A stretch of DNA of 64,000 nt, taken from assembly GCF_032586175.1 (NCBI RefSeq), contig NZ_JAWHTE010000002.1, positions 248,001 through 312,000 of the forward strand, given 5' to 3'. Origin of the DNA: Ovoidimarina sediminis. GTDB lineage: Bacteria > Pseudomonadota > Alphaproteobacteria > Rhodobacterales > Rhodobacteraceae. Below the pieces are notes generated by a model. That model was not told the origin of the DNA. It saw only the letters and a program-made list of their open reading frames with translations, and ran no database searches. Shown here one piece after another: positions 32,790-41,243 of the stretch. Position 1 is the first letter of the stretch; each line of letters opens with the position of its first letter. Made by a program: the position numbers and the translations under genes.

Positions 32790-33742
32790 CGCGGGGCCTC
32801 CACCAAGTTCAGGATGTTTTCCAGAACGTCCGCCGGATCGCGCCCCTCGATCTCCGCCGTCGGGCCAAGGACGACGCGGTGCCGCATCGCGGGCGTGAAG
32901 AGCTGCTTCACATCGTCGGGGATCGCGTAGTCGCGCCCGTCGAGCGCCGCGGCCGCCCGCACCGCACCGGCCAGCGCATCCGCCGCGCGGGTCGAGGCGC
33001 CATGCGCGATATCCGCCGCCTCCCGCGTCGCGCGCACAAGTTTCAAGATGTATTCGACGATATCGTCGCTCAGCCGGATCGTGTCGATCAGCGCCCGCGC
33101 CTCCGCCAGCCCCGCGCGGCTCAGCACCGTCTGGGCGGCGTTGGCGCGCTGGGTGAAGCCCAGGGGTTCCGCCGTGTGCCGCCTGAGGATCTCAAGCTCT
33201 TCCTCGAGCGACGGGAAATCCACCACCAGTTTGAACAGGAACCGGTCAAGCTGCGCCTCGGGCAGGGGATAGGTGCCCTGCTGCTCGATCGGGTTCTGCG
33301 TCGCGATGACGAAGAAATCGGGGCCAAGCGAATTGTCCGTCCCGTCGATCGTCACCACGCCCTCGTTCATCGCCTGCAGAAGCGCGGCCTGCGATTTCGG
33401 CGGCGCGCGGTTGATCTCGTCGGCAAGCAACACGTCGCAGAAGACCGGCCCCTTGGTCAGCCGGAATTCGTTGGTCTGAAAGTCGAAGAGCGACGTGCCC
33501 AGCACATCCCCCGGCATCAGATCGGGCGTGAACTGGATTCGCCCGAAATCAAGGTCGAGCGTCCCCGCCAGCGTGCGCGCCAGAAGCGTTTTCGCTGTGC
33601 CGGGTGGCCCTTCGAGAAGTACGTGCCCCCGTGCGAAAAGCGCGATCATCAGGTGATCGATCAGGTGCGCCTGGCCGTGCACGGTCTTGCCGATTTCGCC
33701 GCGCACCGTCTCGGCCATCTGTTTCAGGTCATCTAACGTCAT
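32786..33742 (-). CDS. MoxR-family AAA+ ATPase
   Basis: The 318-residue AAA+ ATPase has Walker A LLEGPPGTAKT (near residue 45), Walker B VLLADEINRAPPKSQAALLQ with the MoxR insert, sensor FVIATQNPIEQQGTYPLPEAQ, and a helical lid. MoxR proteins act as chaperone-like regulators for vWA or DUF58 partners. Here it stands between DUF4350 and DUF58 genes with short overlaps on both sides (14 bases with DUF4350, 4 with DUF58), which points to co-translation in one complex. Confidence 0.93.
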   Translation of the reverse strand: MTLDDLKQMAETVRGEIGKTVHGQAHLIDHLMIALFARGHVLLEGPPGTAKTLLARTLAGTLDLDFGRIQFTPDLMPGDVLGTSLFDFQTNEFRLTKGPVFCDVLLADEINRAPPKSQAALLQAMNEGVVTIDGTDNSLGPDFFVIATQNPIEQQGTYPLPEAQLDRFLFKLVVDFPSLEEELEILRRHTAEPLGFTQRANAAQTVLSRAGLAEARALIDTIRLSDDIVEYILKLVRATREAADIAHGASTRAADALAGAVRAAAALDGRDYAIPDDVKQLFTPAMRHRVVLGPTAEIEGRDPADVLENILNLVEAPR

Positions 33743-35018
33743 GGGTCACCTGCTCGATATCTCGTTCAAATCGTTCAATCCGTTCCGCGGCGGCGCCTGC
33801 GCCCGATCCGCTTCGCAAGGCCGCGGCACTGGCGCGCAAGTCCCGCGCCGCCTCGGGTTTCTGCCGTTCGAGGAAGGCCCAAAGCGCCCGTTCCGACGCG
33901 CCCGCCTTCAGCCCGAACACCCGCTCCGCCAGCCTGAGAAGCCGCGCATCCGCATAGGCCCTCAGAAGGGCCGGCGTGTCGCCCGTCAGCCTCAGAAGCC
34001 GTGCCTGCGCCTCGACCGACACGCTGCGCGCCGCGCCAGGCCCGTCGCGGAACGGCCTGATCGGCGGGCCGAACCGCACGCCCGCACGCCAGAGCGACAG
34101 CACCGCCGCAATCACCAGCCCGAGCCAGAGCACCGCGAAGGGCCGCCCGAACAGCGCGAGGAAATCCGACCACGTGCGCGGCGTGGCCTCTGCCGTGTCG
34201 CCGCTGCGGGTCCAGAACCCCTCGGAATAGTCGATCAGGATGTCCTGGCCCCCGCTCAGGTCCTTCAGAAGCCCCGCCGCCACCTCTGCCGTCCCGCCCA
34301 GCCTCAGTCCGTGGGTGTTCAGAAGATCGGGGTCGGAGACCACGATCGCCTCGGCCTGCCAGTCGCTTTCATCCCCAAGCGTCACGGTGCAACGGCCTGC
34401 GATCATCGCGGGCCCCGGCCCGACGCGGGGTGCGGGTGCTTCGATCAGCGGGGTACAGCCCGGCGCGGTGAAACTGCGCGGCAAATAGATTTCGGCAGTG
34501 CCGTAGTCGCTCGGGATCGTAACGAATCCCCCCTGATCGGTGCGCAGCCGCGCCTCTTTGCCCAGCATCCTCTGCAACAGAAGCTCGGCCCGAAGCGGCG
34601 TGTTCAGGAAATCGGAATGCGCGGTGCCCGAAAGCCGCACGCTCGACTGCCACTTCGGCAGCACGATCACGGTCGGAATGGTTTCCGCCTTGCGAGCGAC
34701 GATCTGCCAGTCGGTATTGCGCTCGTCTTCCTGCTTCAGAAGCGCATCCCGGGTTTGCGGCGGCGCGCGGTAGGTGCCTGGCTCCAGATCATAAAGGGGC
34801 AGCACCCTCAGCCCGATCTCGGATGGATCCAGCGGATAGCCGCCCCGGAACGTCCGTGCCGGCACCCCGCTTGCCAGAAGCTGATAACGCAGGCCCTCGA
34901 ACCCTGTGGCCGACTGGATGAGATCGCGTTCTGACGACCGGATCAGCATCCCGATCCCCACGAGCGCCAGAACGATCGCCCCGCCGATCAGCATATTGGT
35001 GCTGTCGCGCCCGCTCAT
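33729..35018 (-). CDS. DUF4350-type membrane protein of MoxR cluster
   Basis: This 429-residue protein has an N-terminal anchor (residues 8-25, NMLIGGAIVLALVGIGMLI) and a long extracytoplasmic domain. That domain includes FNTP-like contexts (HSDFLNTPLRAELLLQRML) and VSDPDLLNTHGLRLGG, features of DUF4350. A second helix (PFAVLWLGLVIAAVLSLWRAG near residue 310) follows and then a cytoplasmic tail of about 110 residues. It probably binds a surface substrate or peptide and relays to the MoxR system. It overlaps the DUF4129 gene by four bases. Function unknown. Confidence 0.75.
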   Translation of the reverse strand: MSGRDSTNMLIGGAIVLALVGIGMLIRSSERDLIQSATGFEGLRYQLLASGVPARTFRGGYPLDPSEIGLRVLPLYDLEPGTYRAPPQTRDALLKQEDERNTDWQIVARKAETIPTVIVLPKWQSSVRLSGTAHSDFLNTPLRAELLLQRMLGKEARLRTDQGGFVTIPSDYGTAEIYLPRSFTAPGCTPLIEAPAPRVGPGPAMIAGRCTVTLGDESDWQAEAIVVSDPDLLNTHGLRLGGTAEVAAGLLKDLSGGQDILIDYSEGFWTRSGDTAEATPRTWSDFLALFGRPFAVLWLGLVIAAVLSLWRAGVRFGPPIRPFRDGPGAARSVSVEAQARLLRLTGDTPALLRAYADARLLRLAERVFGLKAGASERALWAFLERQKPEAARDLRASAAALRSGSGAGAAAERIERFERDIEQVTHDVR

Positions 35019-35719
35019 GCGCCGGCCTCCCGGAAGACCGGCACCATCGCCTGAAGGTGGCGTTCAAGCTGATCTTCGCTGATGGGGCGCCCGCCGAAAT
35101 GGGCAAGCTCGGCATCGCGGGCCAGTTGCGAAAGCTGCGATCGGAACGGCCACGACGCCGGGATGCGGCGCATCGCGTCCCGCACCGTCCAGCTCGGGTC
35201 TAGCCGAAGGCCCGCCGCCCGCGCCGCAAGCGACAGCGCCGCGGCGAGCAGGCGGTTCAGCGCCTCGCCCCTGTCGGCAATCGCGCGGATCGCCTCCAGC
35301 GCCTCGATGCGGTCGTCGCCCATGGGCCGCCCGTCGCTCTGCCCGGGTGTAACCGTCGCTTCGCCATCCTCGCGCCTCAGCCCGATCACGCTGATCGACC
35401 CGAACTTCATGGTCAGCGCCAGGATCGCCAGAAGGATTGCCACGATGATCATGACAGTCGTCCAGTCGATTTCCCTCGGGTCGCCGCGCTCTGTATTTTC
35501 GGGCGGCAGTCTTGGGGTGACGGTCAGCTCCGGCGCAGGGCGGTCGGGATCGAAATAGGTGATCTCGGGTTGCAGCCAGCGCCAGCGCACCGTTTCCAGG
35601 TAGGCCGCGCCCGCCGGTTCCATCTCGACATCGAGCGGGCGCGCACGATCGGACTGTGCCGCGAGGGGCGGCGCCGCCAGGCAGAGCACGAAAACGAGGG
35701 CCAGTCTGCTCTTTATCAT
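35015..35719 (-). CDS. DUF4129-type membrane protein of MoxR cluster
   Basis: The 234-residue protein has a signal peptide (residues 1-21, ending PPLAAQ) and a periplasmic stretch of about 70 residues. One helix follows (WTTVMIIVAILLAILALTM), then a cytoplasmic C-terminal domain ending LERHLQAMVPVF. That domain, with FGGRPISEDQLER, resembles the DUF4129 element found fused to transglutaminase-like proteins or standing alone in MoxR-DUF58 clusters. It is the first gene of the seven-gene group. Its role is not known; the order with DUF4350 and MoxR supports a common complex. Confidence 0.75.
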   Translation of the reverse strand: MIKSRLALVFVLCLAAPPLAAQSDRARPLDVEMEPAGAAYLETVRWRWLQPEITYFDPDRPAPELTVTPRLPPENTERGDPREIDWTTVMIIVAILLAILALTMKFGSISVIGLRREDGEATVTPGQSDGRPMGDDRIEALEAIRAIADRGEALNRLLAAALSLAARAAGLRLDPSWTVRDAMRRIPASWPFRSQLSQLARDAELAHFGGRPISEDQLERHLQAMVPVFREAGA

Positions 35720-35884
35720 TGCGCGCGACGCTAGGCGCGGCGCCCCCGCCGATCAACGCCGCGTGTCGCCGGAGGGCAGAGTTTTTGCAGAACCGCTGCA
35801 TTCCTGCTCCATCCCGCCTTGCGGAAGCGCGTCCGAGGCGACACTCTCGCCCCTGACCCACCCATTGACCACCGGAGAGAAACC

Positions 35885-37066
35885 ATGTCCGACCCCGTCG
35901 TGATCGTTGGCGCCGCACGCACCGCCATGGGCGGGCTTCAGGGCGTGTTTGCCGGGCTCTCAGCGCCCGAACTCGGGGCAGCCGCGATCTCGGGCGCGCT
36001 CGAAAACGCGCGCGTCGCGCCCGACGAGGTGGACGAGCTTCTGATGGGCTGTGTCCTGCCCGCCGGTCAGGGACAGGCCCCGGCGCGGCAGGCAGGGTTC
36101 GGCGCGGGTCTGCCGGAAGGTGTGCCCGCCACGACGCTCAACAAGATGTGCGGCTCCGGCATGAAGGCCGCGATGATGGCCCACGATCAGCTGGCGCTCG
36201 GCAATGGCGAAATCGTCGTGGCGGGCGGGATGGAAAGCATGACGAATGCCCCATACCTCCTGCCCAAAATGCGGGGTGGCGCGCGCCTGGGCCACGGGCA
36301 GGTGATCGATCACATGTTCCTCGACGGGCTTGAGGATGCCTATGACAAAGGCCGCCTCATGGGCACCTTCGCCGAGGATTGCGCCGAGAAATATCAGTTC
36401 ACCCGCGAAGATCAGGACAGCTACGCGCTGGCCTCTCTCGATCGGTCCCGGCGCGCGATATCCTCCGGCGCCTTCGCCGCCGAGATCACGCCCGTCACGG
36501 TGCGAAGCCGGGCGGGCGAAGCTGAGGTGGCCGAAGACGAACAGCCCGGCAACGCCCGCCCCGAGAAGATCCCGCATCTGAAACCGGCTTTTCGTGAGGG
36601 CGGCACGGTGACTGCCGCCAACTCCTCGTCGATCTCCGACGGGGCGGCGGCCCTTGTCCTGATGCGCGAGAGTACGGCGAAGGCCCGCGGCCTCACGCCC
36701 CGCGCCCGCATCCTCGGCCACGAAAGCCACGCCCAGGCGCCGGGCTGGTTCACCACCGCCCCGGTGCCCGCGATGAACCGGCTGATGCAGAAGGCGGGCG
36801 TTTCCGTCGGCGATATCGACCTCTGGGAAGTGAACGAGGCCTTTGCCGTCGTCCCCATGGCGGCCATGGCAGAGATCGGCATGGCGCACGACCGGCTGAA
36901 CGTGATGGGCGGGGCCTGTGCGCTGGGCCACCCGATCGGGGCCTCAGGCGCGCGCATCGTGGTGACGCTTCTCAACGCGCTCGAGCGCCGCGACGCGACG
37001 CTCGGCATGGCCGGGATCTGCATCGGCGGCGGCGAAGGCACGGCGCTTCTGATCGAGCGAATGTAG
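35885..37066 (+). CDS. Acetyl-CoA C-acetyltransferase (thiolase)
   Basis: This 393-residue thiolase has the active-site Cys in TTLNKMCGSGMKAAMMAHD (residue 89), the His in CALGHPIGASGARIV (near residue 348) and the second Cys in GMAGICIGGGEGTALL (near residue 378). It condenses or cleaves acetyl-CoA/acetoacetyl-CoA in fatty-acid or polyhydroxyalkanoate metabolism. The open frame starts at 35819, but the ATG at 35885 follows GGAGAGAA and matches the family start. It stands alone, divergent from the DUF4129 cluster and followed by the ABC transporter promoter region. Substrate length is not certain. Confidence 0.93.
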   Translation: MSDPVVIVGAARTAMGGLQGVFAGLSAPELGAAAISGALENARVAPDEVDELLMGCVLPAGQGQAPARQAGFGAGLPEGVPATTLNKMCGSGMKAAMMAHDQLALGNGEIVVAGGMESMTNAPYLLPKMRGGARLGHGQVIDHMFLDGLEDAYDKGRLMGTFAEDCAEKYQFTREDQDSYALASLDRSRRAISSGAFAAEITPVTVRSRAGEAEVAEDEQPGNARPEKIPHLKPAFREGGTVTAANSSSISDGAAALVLMRESTAKARGLTPRARILGHESHAQAPGWFTTAPVPAMNRLMQKAGVSVGDIDLWEVNEAFAVVPMAAMAEIGMAHDRLNVMGGACALGHPIGASGARIVVTLLNALERRDATLGMAGICIGGGEGTALLIERM

Positions 37067-37241
37067 CGGGACCGAAACTGCTGAAACAACATGCGGTTTC
37101 CCCGCTGTGCCGCGCCTTGCCGGGGCAGGCTGGCGCCCGTGAAGCATCATATTTGAGAATGGGCTTTCCTTGCGCTGTCGGAACGATCTAACATTTCCAT
37201 GAAGATGGGCGCCTCAGAGCGCATAGTCCGGGGGATACAAA

Positions 37242-38345
37242 CTGACCAGTAACGATGGCCGCAGTGCCAGCGTAGCGGTTAGCGCACGGTCCGTTGTCAA
37301 GGAATTCGGCAGCGGCAATTCGGTCGTGCGCGCGCTGGACGACGTCGATATCGATATCCGCGAGAACGAATTCTTCACGCTCCTGGGCCCATCTGGCTGC
37401 GGCAAGACAACGCTTCTGAGGATCATCGCGGGGTTCGAACTGCCGACAAGCGGCACCGTCCTTCTGGGCGGAAAGGACATCACCGCCCTGCCACCCAACG
37501 AACGGCCGGTGAACACGGTGTTCCAGTCCTACGCGCTCTTCCCGCATATGACCGTGGCGCAGAATATCGGGTTCGGGCTTCGGATGCTCGGCGAACCAGC
37601 CGGGAAAATCGACGAACGCGTGTCCCGCATGCTCCGCCTCGTCCAGATGGAGCCGATGGCGGACAGGCGCACCGATCAGCTTTCCGGTGGGCAGCAACAG
37701 CGCGTGGCACTGGCCCGCGCGCTGGCCCCTGCGCCGAAAGTGCTTCTGCTCGACGAACCGCTCGCGGCGCTCGACCTGAAGCTTCGGAAGAACATGCAGA
37801 TCGAGTTGAAAAGCCTTCAGGCCGAAACCGGCATCACCTTCATCTTCGTCACCCACGACCAGGAAGAAGCGCTGACGATGTCGGACAGGATCGCCGTCAT
37901 GCGCTCGGGCCAGATCCTTCAGGTCGGCAGCCCGCGCGAGATCTACGATGCCCCGACCCACCGGTTCGTGGCCGACTTCATCGGCGAGATCAACATCCTG
38001 AGCGGCCAGATCGGCGCGGCTTCGGGCGACCGGGCCAAGGTGACGCTGAAGGACGGCACCGCGCTCGAAGCCCGGACGCCTGAGGGCTGGACGGGCAGCG
38101 GCGAGGTGGCCGTCGCGGTCCGCCCCGAAGCGGCGCGATTGGCGGTGGGCGGCGAAGCGGCGACGATCGAGGGCACGCTTGAAAACCTCGTCTATTTCGG
38201 CGCGGCAAGCCATCTGCACCTGCGCCTCGGCACGGGCGAGGAGTTCGTGATCCGGCACTCGGGCGCGACACCCGGCCTGTCGCTGACGCCGGGGGCGCGG
38301 ATCGGCGCCGTGATCCCGCCCGATCAGGCCCGGGTGCTCGAGTGA
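37242..38345 (+). CDS. potA: Polyamine-type ABC transporter ATPase, probable CTG start
   Basis: The ATPase has Walker A LGPSGCGKTTLLRI, the signature LSGGQQQRVALARALAP, Walker B VLLLDEPLAALD and a C-terminal regulatory domain (GEVAVAVRPEAARLAVGG), as in PotA/PotG. The first usable standard start, GTG 37326, would remove the conserved beta-strand ahead of Walker A, since VVKEFGSGNSVVRALDDV is read upstream of it. A CTG at 37242 stands 6 bases after GGGGGA and restores a normal N-terminus (367 residues). It leads a four-gene importer operon. Its stop overlaps the first permease as GTGA. Confidence 0.85.
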   Translation: MTSNDGRSASVAVSARSVVKEFGSGNSVVRALDDVDIDIRENEFFTLLGPSGCGKTTLLRIIAGFELPTSGTVLLGGKDITALPPNERPVNTVFQSYALFPHMTVAQNIGFGLRMLGEPAGKIDERVSRMLRLVQMEPMADRRTDQLSGGQQQRVALARALAPAPKVLLLDEPLAALDLKLRKNMQIELKSLQAETGITFIFVTHDQEEALTMSDRIAVMRSGQILQVGSPREIYDAPTHRFVADFIGEINILSGQIGAASGDRAKVTLKDGTALEARTPEGWTGSGEVAVAVRPEAARLAVGGEAATIEGTLENLVYFGAASHLHLRLGTGEEFVIRHSGATPGLSLTPGARIGAVIPPDQARVLE

Positions 38346-39268
38346 GCGAGGAAAGCCTCCTCCACGCCCGCGCCGTCACGGCCCGGCGCGAACGCCGGAC
38401 ACGGCAGTTCCTCCTTGCGCCCGCGATCGTCACGATCCTGGCGATCAGCGTCCTGCCGCTTGGCATCACGGTGATCTATTCCTTCCTGACGCCCGGCACC
38501 TATGGCGGCGTGACCTGGGAGTTCTCGGCCGACGCCTATGTGCAGTTCCTCTTCGAGGAAGACATCTTCGACGGCACGCTTGCCTTCAACGATGCCTATA
38601 TCTCGATCTTCCTGCGCTCGATCGGTCTCGCCCTCGGGGCGACGCTGGGCGCGCTGCTCCTGGGCTTCCCGACGGCCTATTTCATCGCCACGAAGCCACG
38701 CGATCAGCGCAACTTCTGGCTTTTCGTCATCACCCTGCCGTTCTGGACGAACCTTCTTATCCGCACCTACGCGATGCTTCTGATCATCCGCGACGAAGGC
38801 TTCGTGAACATCGTGCTGATGGGGGTGGGCCTGATCGACCGGCCTCTGTCGATCCTCTACACCGACACCGCCGTCTTCATCGGGCTGATCTACACCTACC
38901 TGCCCTTCATGGTCCTGCCGCTTTACGCGAGCCTCGAAAAGCTCGATTTCCGGCTGGTCGAGGCGGCCTACGATCTTTACGGCAACCGCTGGCAGGTGCT
39001 GCGCAACGTCATCGTGCCGCTGGCGAAACCCGGGATCGTCGCAGGCTGCATCCTCGTCTTCATCCCCGGCCTCGGCGCCTACATCACTCCCGAGCTTCTG
39101 GGCGGCGGCAAGAAGCTGATGATCGGCAACATGATCGCGATCCAGTTCGGCTCGTCCCGGAACTGGCCCTTCGGATCGGCCGCCGCGCTGATCCTGATGG
39201 CGCTCGTGGTGATTGCGCTTCTGATCTATGCCCGCGCCGCCGGGCGGGAGGCGCGCGCCCATGGCTGA
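38342..39268 (+). CDS. potB: Polyamine-type ABC transporter permease (PotB/PotH-like)
   Basis: The 308-residue permease has six helices and the conserved cytoplasmic EAA loop (LVEAAYDLYGNRWQVLRNVIVPLAKPG near residue 215). The segment LPFWTNLLIRTYAML and the C-terminal GKKLMIGNMIAIQF are typical of PotB/PotH. It forms half of the polyamine channel in the inner membrane. The GTG start overlaps the ATPase stop, and its end overlaps the second permease by eight bases, so it is fully coupled. Confidence 0.9.
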   Translation: MSEESLLHARAVTARRERRTRQFLLAPAIVTILAISVLPLGITVIYSFLTPGTYGGVTWEFSADAYVQFLFEEDIFDGTLAFNDAYISIFLRSIGLALGATLGALLLGFPTAYFIATKPRDQRNFWLFVITLPFWTNLLIRTYAMLLIIRDEGFVNIVLMGVGLIDRPLSILYTDTAVFIGLIYTYLPFMVLPLYASLEKLDFRLVEAAYDLYGNRWQVLRNVIVPLAKPGIVAGCILVFIPGLGAYITPELLGGGKKLMIGNMIAIQFGSSRNWPFGSAAALILMALVVIALLIYARAAGREARAHG

Positions 39269-40115
39269 GATGACGGCCCCCGCAGCGCCCGCCTCTACCC
39301 GCCGCTACAAGGCGCGCGATCTGAAGGCCATGCCCGGCTTCAAGACAGTGGCCTGGCTTTGCATCTTCTGCCTTTACCTGCCGCTCACCGTGCTGGTGAT
39401 CTTCTCTTTCAACGACAACCGTTCGGTCGTGAAATGGACGGAGTTTTCCTGGCGCTGGTACGCCGCCGCGATGGAAAACGACGGGATTCGCGCCGCAGCC
39501 TGGATGTCGGTGAAGGTCGCCGCCGTGGCGACGATCCTGTCGACCATCGCCGCCACCATGGCGGCCCTCGCCACCGCCCGCGGCGCGGCCTTCCGGGGCA
39601 GTGCGCTGGCCTACGGCATCATCAACCAGCCGCTCATGATCCCCGAAATCGTGACGGCCATCGCCACCCTTTCGCTCTTCTCGATCGTCAAGCAGGTCAC
39701 GGGGATCACCGGCGTGGGTTATCTCATGGCCGCCCATACCGCCTTCTGCATCCCCTTCGCCTACATGCCCATCCGCGCCCGGCTTCAGGATATGACGCTG
39801 ACGCTGGAACAGGCCGCCGCCGATCTTTACGCCACGCCTTGGCAGGCCTTCCGCCATGTCACGCTGCCGCTTCTCGTGCCCGGCATCGTCGCCGGCGCGA
39901 TGCTTGCCTTTGTCGTTTCGCTCGATGACGTCATCATCACGCTGATGGTGGCCGGACCGGGCGAAACCACCCTGCCCATCTACATCCTCGGCGCCATCCG
40001 CCGCGGTATCACGCCCGAGATCAATGCCGTCTCGACCATTCTGGTCGGCGTCTCGGTGCTGCTTGTCGTCCTGCTCTTTTTCGTACAGCGCAGGATGCAG
40101 AAATCAGACGGCTGA
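39261..40115 (+). CDS. potC: Polyamine-type ABC transporter permease (PotC/PotI-like)
   Basis: The protein of about 284 residues has six helices and the EAA-type loop LEQAAADLYATPWQAFRHVTLPLL. PotC-like features include WLCIFCLYLPLTVLVIFSF at the first helix, FNDNRSVVKWTEFSWRWY and VSLDDVIITLMVAGPGETT. It is the second channel half. The frame extends to 39228, but the ATG at 39261 follows the coupling overlap and avoids an Arg/Pro-rich leader. It precedes the binding-protein gene by 14 bases. Confidence 0.9.
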   Translation: MAEMTAPAAPASTRRYKARDLKAMPGFKTVAWLCIFCLYLPLTVLVIFSFNDNRSVVKWTEFSWRWYAAAMENDGIRAAAWMSVKVAAVATILSTIAATMAALATARGAAFRGSALAYGIINQPLMIPEIVTAIATLSLFSIVKQVTGITGVGYLMAAHTAFCIPFAYMPIRARLQDMTLTLEQAAADLYATPWQAFRHVTLPLLVPGIVAGAMLAFVVSLDDVIITLMVAGPGETTLPIYILGAIRRGITPEINAVSTILVGVSVLLVVLLFFVQRRMQKSDG

Positions 40116-40129
40116 ACAGGAGAGGAACC

Positions 40130-41161
40130 ATGAGTAAGACCATCAAGATACTGGTGCAGGCCTCGGCCGTCGCCCTGATTGCGGGCACCGCCGCCGCCGA
40201 GGGCGAACTGAACATCTACAACTGGGGCAATTACACGAGCCCCGAGATGATCGAGAAGTTCGAGCAGGAGTATAACGTCGAGGTCAACCTCGACAGCTAC
40301 GACTCGAACGAAACCATGCTCGCCAAGGTGCAGGCCGGGAATACCGGCTACGATATCGTCGTGCCGGGCGACTACATGATCAAGGTGATGATCGAACAGG
40401 GCCTTCTCGAAGAGGTGAAGCCGAACGAGATGGAGAATTTCGGCAATGTCGATCCGAACTGGGTCGATGTCTGGTGGGATCCGGGCCGGAGTTACTCGAT
40501 CCCCTACCAGTGGGGCACGACGTCCTTCACTGTCGATACCGCCGTTTATGACGGCGACATCAATACGCTCGCGCTCATGTTCGACCCGCCGGAAGAACTC
40601 AAGGGCCGCATCAACATGCTCAACGACATGAACGATGTGATCAACGCAGGGCTCCGCTACCTCGGCTATTCCCGCTGCAACGGCAACGAGGAAGAGATGC
40701 GCGAAGTGCTCGATCTTCTTCTCGAGGCCAAGCAGCACTGGCGCACGATGGATTATTCGACCATCGAAAAACTGACCTCGGGCGATGTCGACCTGTCGCA
40801 GAACTGGAACGGGGCCGCCATGCGCGCCCGTGCCCAGCGCCCGACGCTGGAATATGCCTATCCGAAGGAAGGCTTCACGGGCTGGATGGATAACGTCGCA
40901 GTTCTGAAGGGCGCGCCGAACCTCGAAAACGCAAAGCTCTTCATGAACTTCATGATGGATCCCGAGAATGCGGCGATGACCTCGAACTTCGCCCGTTACG
41001 CCAATGGCATCAAAGGATCTGACGAATTCATGGATCCCGAGATGCTCAGCGCCCCTGAAATCGTGATGCCCGCCGGCGCGCCGGCGCCCGATTTCGTCAC
41101 CCCCTGCCCGCAGGAGGTCGTCGACCTCTACAACCGCGTCTGGACGCGGCTGAAGCAGTAA
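40130..41161 (+). CDS. Polyamine-type substrate-binding protein (PotD/PotF-like)
   Basis: The 343-residue protein has a signal peptide (residues 1-23, AGTAAA) and the PotD/PotF-type body ELNIYNWGNYTSPEMIEKFE, YDSNETMLAKVQAGNTGYD and VPGDYMIKVMIEQGLL. The YNWGNY motif near the start is typical of polyamine binders. It delivers putrescine, spermidine or a related amine to the PotABC channel. Which amine cannot be read from sequence. The order ATPase-permease-permease-binding protein matches Pot operons. A hairpin follows the gene. Confidence 0.9.
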   Translation: MSKTIKILVQASAVALIAGTAAAEGELNIYNWGNYTSPEMIEKFEQEYNVEVNLDSYDSNETMLAKVQAGNTGYDIVVPGDYMIKVMIEQGLLEEVKPNEMENFGNVDPNWVDVWWDPGRSYSIPYQWGTTSFTVDTAVYDGDINTLALMFDPPEELKGRINMLNDMNDVINAGLRYLGYSRCNGNEEEMREVLDLLLEAKQHWRTMDYSTIEKLTSGDVDLSQNWNGAAMRARAQRPTLEYAYPKEGFTGWMDNVAVLKGAPNLENAKLFMNFMMDPENAAMTSNFARYANGIKGSDEFMDPEMLSAPEIVMPAGAPAPDFVTPCPQEVVDLYNRVWTRLKQ

Positions 41162-41170
41162 GAGACCGGG

Positions 41171-41195
41171 CCGGCGCGGGGCACTCCTGCGCCGG
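41171..41195 (+). terminator. Hairpin after the binding-protein gene
   Basis: CCGGCGC (41171-41177) pairs with GCGCCGG (41189-41195) across an 11-base loop, starting 10 bases past the stop; a C/T-rich run with CTTCTTT follows. It may end or attenuate the pot transcript before the amidohydrolase gene. Confidence 0.5.
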
Positions 41196-41243
41196 GCACC
41201 CCTTCTTTCCCAGACATAGGCGTGCGGTCGAAGGAGACAGGCC

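Noticed and set aside
37199..37252. 17-codon frame upstream of the polyamine ATPase
   Set aside because: No Shine-Dalgarno; it runs through the ribosome site of the ATPase gene and reads as chance.
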